A stretch of 9,605 nucleotides of DNA from a bacterium (GTDB lineage Bacteria > Verrucomicrobiota > Kiritimatiellia > UBA8416 > CAMZLY01): the NCBI GenBank assembly GCA_030632465.1, contig DAOVUR010000052.1, forward strand, positions 1 to 9,605, given 5' to 3'. The notes below the pieces were generated by a model. The model had not been told where the DNA came from. It saw only the letters and a program-made list of their open reading frames with translations, and did no database searches. This document shows positions 1 through 5,159 of this stretch, in pieces. Each line of letters starts with the position of its first letter. Positions within the stretch are counted from its first letter, which is position 1. The position numbers were made by a program, and so were the translations under genes.

Positions 1-1
1 A

Positions 2-145
2 GGTGCAGACGAATTAAACGTAATGGACTGCATAGAGTGTGGATGTTGCTCATTCTCATGTCCGGCTCATCGCCCATTAGTTCAGCATATGAAGCAAGGC
101 AAAGCGTGGGCTATGTTGCAAAGAAGAAAAGCTCAACAGAAGTAG
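2..145 (+). CDS. rnfC: RnfC C-terminal fragment (electron transport complex Fe-S subunit), 5' end outside window
   Basis: Only the last 47 codons are present, read in the frame that starts at base 2 and ends at TAG 143-145. The fragment contains CIECGCCSFSCP, a CxxCGxCxxxCP ferredoxin-type 4Fe-4S motif, followed by a basic tail. RnfC carries two such clusters near its C-terminus and, in Rnf complexes, is the peripheral subunit that exchanges electrons with NAD(H). The visible motif would be the second cluster. The assignment rests on this motif plus the rnfD, rnfG and rnfE genes directly downstream in the expected order. No start or N-terminal NADH/FMN-binding region can be assessed. The gap to rnfD is unusually long for an Rnf operon and is filled with repeat-like sequence. 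Confidence 0.85.
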   Translation, partial: GADELNVMDCIECGCCSFSCPAHRPLVQHMKQGKAWAMLQRRKAQQK

Positions 146-373
146 CCGGAGGCCTGGAGTCGGAGATCGGAAGTCGGAGGTCAGGAGTCAGAAAACAGAA
201 AACAGAAAAGAATAACTGAATATCGAATAAGGATTAACGATTTTAGAATTTAGAACATGTGTAGATAGTAAATACTTCATAAATCGTTAATCGATGTTCC
301 TTGTTCTTAAATCATTTTAAATATTTTACCCCTCTTTGGGTAGTAGTAAACTAAAAAGAAATTGGAATCGCCC
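146..373. repeat. Repeat-like intergenic element between rnfC and rnfD
   Basis: This non-coding gap has three layers. At 155-209 there are degenerate short direct repeats of the type GGAGTC / GGAGATC / GGAAGTC / GGAGGTCA, followed by ACAGAAA units. At 232-243 and 281-292 there is a perfect 12-base inverted repeat, GATTAACGATTT and AAATCGTTAATC, 37 bases apart. At 327-342 there is a small TACCC/GGGTA stem. The AT-rich tail leads to rnfD. Such short decaying intergenic repeats resemble dispersed non-coding repeats seen in some bacterial genomes, but their copy number cannot be seen here. No coding frame looks real. Confidence 0.55.
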
Positions 374-1429
374 ATGGCGCAAGAAAAACAATATATTGTC
401 AGTACATCACCGCATGCCCACGCTGGATCGTCAGTGCAGCGCATTATGCTAGATGTTATCATCGCTCTACTGCCAGCAGTAGCAGCATCAATCTACTTTT
501 TCGGCTGGCACGCTCTTCGCTTAACTGCGGTATGCGTTATAGCCTCTGTAGCAATTGAAGCACTCTGCCGCAAAATGATGGGGCGTAACTTGGGCATCAG
601 AGACCTAAGTGCTATTGTCACCGGATTGCTGCTTGCACTCAACCTACCGCCATCGCTACCAAGCTGGATGGCTATTGTTGGCTGTATCTTTGCTATTGGT
701 ATCGCCAAGCAGTTATTTGGCGGAATCGGCTACAATCCATTTAACCCAGCACTTATTGGCCGTGTAGCGCTACTTGTTGCATTTCCTGTCGCGATGACAA
801 GCTGGAACGAAGCACTCAGCCCTGAACGCTGGAGCGGCTTAGCTTGGGCTGTCGATGCAACCACATCAGCTACACCACTATCCGCTATAAAAACCGCTAT
901 TGCCAATACCGGCACAATCCCAGCTGACCTAATGTGGACCAGTAAAAGTATGATTCACTATATGCTTGGCGATATGAGCGGTAGTGTTGGTGAAGTCTCT
1001 GCCATTGCCCTTATTATCGGCGGTATCTATCTACTATGGAGACGCTGCATAACATGGCATATCCCAGTCGCATTTATCGGCACAGTCGCTATATTTGCCG
1101 GCATCCTGCATGCTGTTAATGGTGATGCCAATATGCCAGTCAACTTTCACCTACTAGCGGGCGGTCTCATGATAGGTGCAATTTTCATGGCCACTGATAT
1201 GGTCACATCACCTGTTACTAAGAAAGGAATGCTTATCTTTGGTGTAGGTTGTGGACTCTTAACAATGCTTATTAGGCGCTGGGGCGGTTACCCTGAAGGT
1301 GTCAGTTTTTCTATCCTTATCATGAACGCTGTGACGCCTCTTATTAACAGAGCTACACACCCAAGAATATTTGGACACTTATCAAAAAGCAAACAAGCTA
1401 AAGCAGACAAAGAAGGAGATGCCAAGTGA
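374..1429 (+). CDS. rnfD: RnfD, membrane flavoprotein subunit of the Rnf complex
   Basis: This is an integral membrane subunit of the ion-translocating ferredoxin:NAD+ oxidoreductase, about 351 residues, the usual RnfD length. It has many hydrophobic helices. It also shows GYNPFNPA (residues 119-126), typical of RnfD/NqrB, and DATTSATPLSAIK (residues 161-173), where Thr167 aligns with the threonine that carries FMN through a phosphoester bond. The family signature is usually written SGAT; here it reads TSAT. The ATG at 374 (MAQEKQYIV) is preferred over an in-frame TTG at 362; neither has a strong ribosome binding site. The gene overlaps rnfG in GTGA, so the two are probably translationally coupled. 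The C-terminus is a charged Lys/Ala-rich tail. Confidence 0.93.
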   Translation: MAQEKQYIVSTSPHAHAGSSVQRIMLDVIIALLPAVAASIYFFGWHALRLTAVCVIASVAIEALCRKMMGRNLGIRDLSAIVTGLLLALNLPPSLPSWMAIVGCIFAIGIAKQLFGGIGYNPFNPALIGRVALLVAFPVAMTSWNEALSPERWSGLAWAVDATTSATPLSAIKTAIANTGTIPADLMWTSKSMIHYMLGDMSGSVGEVSAIALIIGGIYLLWRRCITWHIPVAFIGTVAIFAGILHAVNGDANMPVNFHLLAGGLMIGAIFMATDMVTSPVTKKGMLIFGVGCGLLTMLIRRWGGYPEGVSFSILIMNAVTPLINRATHPRIFGHLSKSKQAKADKEGDAK

Positions 1430-1998
1430 AAGAAATTATTAAATTAACCAGTGTACTTACTTTAATTTGCTTAATCTCAGGCGCGCTACTAGCCGCAGTC
1501 AGCAGTGTAACTAAAGCACCTATTGAAAAAGCTGCAATGGCCGGAAAACGCAAAGCAATCGATAAAGTTCTTCCAGCAAAAGAAGGCGTCAAATTTGACG
1601 TGGAACCATTGGATATAATAGATAACGATCAAACATGGACTTTTTATGTAGCCCGCGATCAAGGCAAATTCGTAGGCGCCGCCGTAGAAGCTAGTTCCGA
1701 CAAAGGATACAGTGGTGAAGTTAAAATTATGGTCGGTATTAATGCTGAGAACAATGTACAAGCTATTGCCATTGTTGCACAATCAGAAACTCCTGGACTT
1801 GGTGCCAGAATGGTGGAGCCATCATTTAAAGATCAATTTAAAAATAAAAATATCAATACAACAAAGTGGGCAGTAAAGAAAGATCAAGGCGATATCGATC
1901 AGATCACTGCAGCCACAATTTCATCACGTGCTGTTGTTGATGCGGTAAAAGCCGGCATTGATGTATTTACAAAACATAAAGCAGAAATTATTAAATAA
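1426..1998 (+). CDS. rnfG: RnfG, FMN-binding periplasmic-facing subunit of the Rnf complex
   Basis: A protein of 190 residues with a GTG start that overlaps the rnfD stop and a good AGGAG site about 8 bases upstream. An N-terminal membrane anchor (about residues 6-28) is followed by an FMN-binding domain with KGYSG (93-97), ETPGLGARM (121-129) and DQITAATISS (158-167). Thr164 is the predicted covalent FMN site. The usual SGAT is TAAT here, with Ala in place of Gly; Asp158 and the Ala-Thr pair are kept. In Rnf complexes RnfG passes electrons between the flavin of RnfD and the Fe-S subunits. Downstream, 149 bases of hairpin-rich sequence separate it from rnfE. Confidence 0.93.
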   Translation: MKEIIKLTSVLTLICLISGALLAAVSSVTKAPIEKAAMAGKRKAIDKVLPAKEGVKFDVEPLDIIDNDQTWTFYVARDQGKFVGAAVEASSDKGYSGEVKIMVGINAENNVQAIAIVAQSETPGLGARMVEPSFKDQFKNKNINTTKWAVKKDQGDIDQITAATISSRAVVDAVKAGIDVFTKHKAEIIK

Positions 1999-2016
1999 GA
2001 AAAAGTCTATTATAAT
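1988..2016 (+). promoter_or_regulatory. Possible internal promoter ahead of the hairpin region
   Basis: A perfect TATAAT lies at 2011-2016, with TTATTA (3 of 6 matches to TTGACA) at 1988-1993 and 17 bases between them. A transcript would start near 2022-2024, at the base of the first hairpin. The -35 match is weak and overlaps the rnfG stop region, and AT-rich DNA gives such matches by chance. Confidence 0.25.
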
Positions 2017-2017
2017 C

Positions 2018-2117
2018 CGTCCCCAGCCGGCTTGTCCGGTTGGAACGTGAGATTTATTGACCAGCGCTTGCTATCAATAAATCTTATTCCCCAACGACAC
2101 AAGGTCGTAGGGGGATA
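2018..2117 (+). ncRNA. Candidate structured RNA: three tandem hairpins in the rnfG-rnfE gap
   Basis: Three hairpins follow one another with almost no spacer. Hairpin 1: CCAGCCGG (2023-2030) pairs with CCGGTTGG (2036-2043) around loop CTTGT, extended by CGT/ACG (2018-2020 with 2045-2047). Hairpin 2: AGATTTATTGA (2050-2060) pairs perfectly with TCAATAAATCT (2074-2084); its 13-base loop contains the palindrome AGCGCT (2063-2068). Hairpin 3: ACGAC (2094-2098) pairs with GTCGT (2104-2108) around loop ACAAG. An A/A mismatch and then TATTCCCC (2085-2092) against GGGGGATA (2110-2117) lengthen it. Loops 1 and 3 are exact reverse complements, so a kissing contact is possible. The rnfE ribosome binding site lies about 17 bases downstream. 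No T-run follows, so it is not a standard terminator. I do not recognise a known family. Confidence 0.55.
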
Positions 2118-2147
2118 AAAAAAGCTTATAAACAGGAATAAAGATAA

Positions 2148-2825
2148 ATGAAATTTTATACAGAACTTATTAAAGGACTTTGGAAAGAGAATCCAATCTT
2201 CAGATTAGTCCTCGGCATGTGCCCTACTCTAGCGGTTACCACCTCACTAGAAAATGGACTCGGCATGGGCTTAGCCTCAACCTTCGTTTTAGTCTGCTCA
2301 AATATTGTTATTTCATCAGTGCGTAATCTTATCCCTGCAAAAGTGCGTATTCCATGCTTTATCGTAATTATTGCTACCTTTGTTACTATTGTTGATTTGG
2401 TAATGGCAGGTTTTGCTCCAGCACTGCATAAGAATCTAGGCCTATTCATTCCGCTAATTGTAGTCAACTGCGTTATCCTTGGACGTGCAGAAGCATTTGC
2501 ATCAAAAAACTCTGTATTCCTCTCTATTGCTGATGGTATCGGCATGGGGCTCGGCTTTACTCTCGGACTCGCAGGTCTGGGTGCAGTACGTGAAATACTC
2601 GGCGCTGGATCACTAACAGTATGGGGCAACCTTAAATTTGTTATCCCTGGCTATGAACCAATGATTCTTATGATTCTTGCACCGGGTGGCTTTATTGCAC
2701 TTGGAATAATTCTTGGCCTTATGAATCACATACAAGCCGTTGGCGCACGCCGTAAAGGCACAGCACTACCAACACCTGTTCATCTAGACTGTCGCCACTG
2801 CACCATCTGTAAATTCGGCGCATAG
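2148..2825 (+). CDS. rnfE: RnfE, membrane Fe-S subunit of the Rnf complex
   Basis: A membrane protein of 225 residues with about six hydrophobic helices, from the RnfA/RnfE/NqrD/NqrE family. GMCPTLAVTTSLENGLGMG (23-41) and VNCVILGRAEAFASK (106-120) are the conserved half-membrane loops. Cys25 and Cys108 match the cysteines that, together with the equivalent pair in the partner subunit RnfA, hold a [2Fe-2S] cluster in the membrane. The start ATG has AGGA about 10 bases upstream. The C-terminus ends in CRHCTIC (Cys215, 218, 221), a cysteine triplet outside the core. No rnfA follows, although RnfE needs RnfA as partner, so rnfA is presumably encoded elsewhere, perhaps upstream of rnfC. Confidence 0.93.
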   Translation: MKFYTELIKGLWKENPIFRLVLGMCPTLAVTTSLENGLGMGLASTFVLVCSNIVISSVRNLIPAKVRIPCFIVIIATFVTIVDLVMAGFAPALHKNLGLFIPLIVVNCVILGRAEAFASKNSVFLSIADGIGMGLGFTLGLAGLGAVREILGAGSLTVWGNLKFVIPGYEPMILMILAPGGFIALGIILGLMNHIQAVGARRKGTALPTPVHLDCRHCTICKFGA

Positions 2826-2827
2826 TA

Positions 2828-2898
2828 GTTACCTATCTCCGAGAGGTAACAGACACGAGCAGAAAGTAAAACAGTCAGAGTTGCCTCTTGCGGAGAGG
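2828..2898 (+). repeat. Two related short hairpins between rnfE and the glycosyltransferase gene
   Basis: Hairpin A is GTTACCT (2828-2834) with AGGTAAC (2844-2850). Hairpin B is CCTCT (2884-2888) with AGAGG (2894-2898). The 15-base cores at 2832-2846 and 2884-2898 match at 11 positions, so they look like imperfect direct copies. No T-run follows either one, so they are not classic rho-independent terminators. Confidence 0.35.
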
Positions 2899-2923
2899 GA
2901 CGACTACGTTAGGACTAACAACC

Positions 2924-4003
2924 ATGAAAAGACAAAAACCTCGTATTTTATTTGTCTGTAACTCCATGGATCGCTCAGAACTAGCAATCGCTATCGGCAT
3001 CAGAGAGTTAGGCTACGATATAAAAGTAGCGATAGACCAGAACTGCGAGCCTATAGAAAAAATCAAGGCAAGTGGACTGCCTATTGAGTCTTTCTCGGTT
3101 CGTCATCGTATGGATCTTAAAGCGGTAAAATTGTTGCGTAGCCGCCTAGAAGCTGACACACCAGATGTTATCTATGCACCAACCAATCGCACTCTGTCTG
3201 TAAGCTTAATCGCTGCAAAAAAACTGCCTATCAAAGTGGTCGGCTACCGTGGCACTATCGGACATATAAAGAGACTTAACCCTGCATCATGGCTAACATA
3301 CCTTAACCCACGCTTAGCGCATATTATATGTGTATCAGAAGCGGTACGGCAACATCTAATCAATGACGTGCATATATCAGCGAATAAAGTGACAACAATC
3401 CATAAAGGACACGATGTCGCATGGTATCAACAGCCTGACCCAATAGACTTAAAGTCACTTGGCGTTCCTGCAGATACATTAGTTATCGGCTTTGCCGGCA
3501 ATATGCGCCCTGTTAAAGGTGTTGATATACTTATAAAAGCCCTAGACCACCTTCCAGAAACATCCAAGGTACACCTACTTCTTATTGGTGATGTCCGTGA
3601 TAATGCAGTGGAAAAACTGACTGCTATGCCGCAATATAAAAATCGCCTAACTATGACAGGATACCGTAGCGATGCACCATCACTGATCAATGCATGTGAT
3701 ATCTTTGTTATGCCATCAATTGAACGCGAAGGTCTACCACGCGCAGTAATAGAAGCAATGACCATGAAGTTGCCGGTTATCGTATCCGATGTTGGCGGTA
3801 TGCCGGAACAGGTTGTAAATAACGAATGTGGCCTCGTCGTTCCACCAAGCAACCCTAAGGCGCTGGCAACTGCCATACAAACCTTAGCAGACTCAGAAGA
3901 GCTTTGTCAAAAGTTTGGTGAAGCTGCGTCGATAAGAATCGAAAAACAGTTTAACATTAACCAGACCATCAATAGCATGGCTGCTTTATTTGACAGACAA
4001 TAG
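2924..4003 (+). CDS. GT4-type (GT-B fold) glycosyltransferase, copy 1
   Basis: A predicted retaining glycosyltransferase of 359 residues that would move a sugar from a nucleotide donor to an unknown acceptor, probably a surface glycan or lipid, at the cytoplasmic side. The N-terminal Rossmann half begins KPRILFVCNS. Distinctive family pieces are IYAPTNRTL (83-91) and VVGYRGTIGHI (105-115). The C-terminal donor half has GNMRPVKG (192-199, basic residues Arg195 and Lys198) and EGLPRAVIE (269-277), the EX7E motif. The ATG at 2924 has AGGA about 9 bases upstream; an in-frame TTG at 2888 lies in the hairpin region and is not favoured. It shares strand with the rnf genes, 98 bases after rnfE, so it may be read through from them. 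Its closest visible relative is the convergent gene at 4045-5112. Donor and acceptor are unknown. Confidence 0.85.
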   Translation: MKRQKPRILFVCNSMDRSELAIAIGIRELGYDIKVAIDQNCEPIEKIKASGLPIESFSVRHRMDLKAVKLLRSRLEADTPDVIYAPTNRTLSVSLIAAKKLPIKVVGYRGTIGHIKRLNPASWLTYLNPRLAHIICVSEAVRQHLINDVHISANKVTTIHKGHDVAWYQQPDPIDLKSLGVPADTLVIGFAGNMRPVKGVDILIKALDHLPETSKVHLLLIGDVRDNAVEKLTAMPQYKNRLTMTGYRSDAPSLINACDIFVMPSIEREGLPRAVIEAMTMKLPVIVSDVGGMPEQVVNNECGLVVPPSNPKALATAIQTLADSEELCQKFGEAASIRIEKQFNINQTINSMAALFDRQ

Positions 4004-4044
4004 AACCTTCAAATGCCGGACTTAGGCTTGCAAACCGTTACGAT

Positions 4045-5112
4045 CTACTCATCAACAACTGATCGAAATAATTCTTCCATGCAGTCCGTTGTGCGAGCAA
4101 TAGTGAAATGCTTTTTAATACGCAGTTCGGCCGCCTCTCCCATTCGCCTGCAACCATCAGCATCCTGCTCCATATCATAAAGTGCTTTCGATAACGCCTC
4201 AGGATCGGACGGAGGTACTACAACTCCAGAAACAGACGCTTCAACAAGCTCCGGCATACCACCAGCATCTGAAACTATTGGTGGAACCGATTGCGCCATC
4301 GCCTCAACCACTGCACGGCAGAGACCTTCACGATTAATGGAGGGCATGACAAATGCATTGCAACCGCCCATTAGCTGACATGCATCACTACGAAAACCTG
4401 CTAGATGCACACGTGCCGAATAGATCGGATTACGCAACATACGCTTAACACGTTTACACCGTACCTCGCCAACCAAAAGTACCCTAATCTTACTATTAGA
4501 AGGAAGCTGAACCAAAGCTTTTAGGAGCATATCAATTCCCTTAACAGGTCGGATATTACCAGTAAAACCAATAATAAAGGCATTCTCAGGGAACTCAAAT
4601 TCAGACAGATCAGCGGCGATATCAGATTTATACCACTCGACATCAAAACCTTTATAGGCAGTAAGCATCTTTGCTTTGATCCGCATATTTACCAGATATT
4701 CTTCTACAGCTTTTGACAAACACACAATCCCCGCAAGTCTCGGATGCAGATATGTAACGAGGGAGGCTGGATCATAATGGCGTATATGCCCCACAGTACC
4801 TCTATACCCGACAACCTTAGTAGCAAGAGAACGTGTTGCCATAAGAGCGACAGCTAATGTTCTGTTGTTAGGAGCATAAATCAGATCTGGCGGGTCCTTC
4901 CGGAAACGAGCACTTAGCGACCTGACAGCGGAGAAATCGAAACGGTGTTTAACATCAAACACCTCACTTGTAACCGAGACATCATCAAATGCACCATCAG
5001 GCTGCCAGCCTGAATTATAGATCACATGCACCAGGTGACCACGTCGAGCAAAATCACAATATGCCGCAACCTCAGATAAATCACATGCCCTAGCAAGAAC
5101 AGTTATCTTCAT
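4045..5112 (-). CDS. GT4-type (GT-B fold) glycosyltransferase, copy 2
   Basis: A protein of 355 residues, nearly the length of copy 1 and alignable end to end with it. IYAPNNRTL (78-86), VVGYRGTVGHI (100-110), GNIRPVKG (185-192) and the EX7E motif EGLCRAVVE (262-270) match the same positions. Over the stretch from the IYAP motif to the SxAV motif I count 38 identities in 60 positions. The start is placed at ATG 5112 (MKITVLARAC) because it gives a normal Rossmann N-terminus and has AAGGGAGAG just upstream; an ATG at 5127 is an alternative. It lies 47 bases after the kinase-like gene on the same strand and is probably co-transcribed with it. It converges on copy 1. The acceptor and donor cannot be told from sequence. 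Confidence 0.85.
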   Translation of the reverse strand: MKITVLARACDLSEVAAYCDFARRGHLVHVIYNSGWQPDGAFDDVSVTSEVFDVKHRFDFSAVRSLSARFRKDPPDLIYAPNNRTLAVALMATRSLATKVVGYRGTVGHIRHYDPASLVTYLHPRLAGIVCLSKAVEEYLVNMRIKAKMLTAYKGFDVEWYKSDIAADLSEFEFPENAFIIGFTGNIRPVKGIDMLLKALVQLPSNSKIRVLLVGEVRCKRVKRMLRNPIYSARVHLAGFRSDACQLMGGCNAFVMPSINREGLCRAVVEAMAQSVPPIVSDAGGMPELVEASVSGVVVPPSDPEALSKALYDMEQDADGCRRMGEAAELRIKKHFTIARTTDCMEELFRSVVDE

Positions 5113-5159
5113 TCTCTCCCTTATCATTGCATACCCATCAAGAACTCGATATATCTTTG

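Noticed and set aside
155..209. Possible CRISPR or regular tandem array
   Set aside because: Units are only about 7-9 bases, irregular and without spacers.
37..219. 60-codon forward frame at the left edge
   Set aside because: It overlaps the rnfC end in another frame and continues into the GGAGTC/ACAGAAA repeats. The RnfC frame with its Fe-S motif explains the region better.
362..1429. Na+-NQR rather than Rnf
   Set aside because: The upstream gene ends in a ferredoxin-type Fe-S motif as in RnfC, and RnfD is 351 residues rather than the longer NqrB. The order C-D-G-E is that of rnf.
2085..2117. Terminator after rnfG
   Set aside because: The stem is strong, but it is followed by A residues, not T, on the coding strand.
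2156..2629. 157-codon open frame on the reverse strand inside rnfE
   Set aside because: It is antisense to a clear RnfE, rich in Pro/Arg/Thr with no recognisable domain, and has no ribosome binding site.
2828..2850. Rho-independent terminator after rnfE
   Set aside because: The stem is seven pairs with a nine-base loop and is followed by AGACACGAGC, with no T-run.
4004..4044. Bidirectional terminator between the convergent glycosyltransferase genes
   Set aside because: No stem longer than about three pairs and no T-run could be found in the 41 bases.
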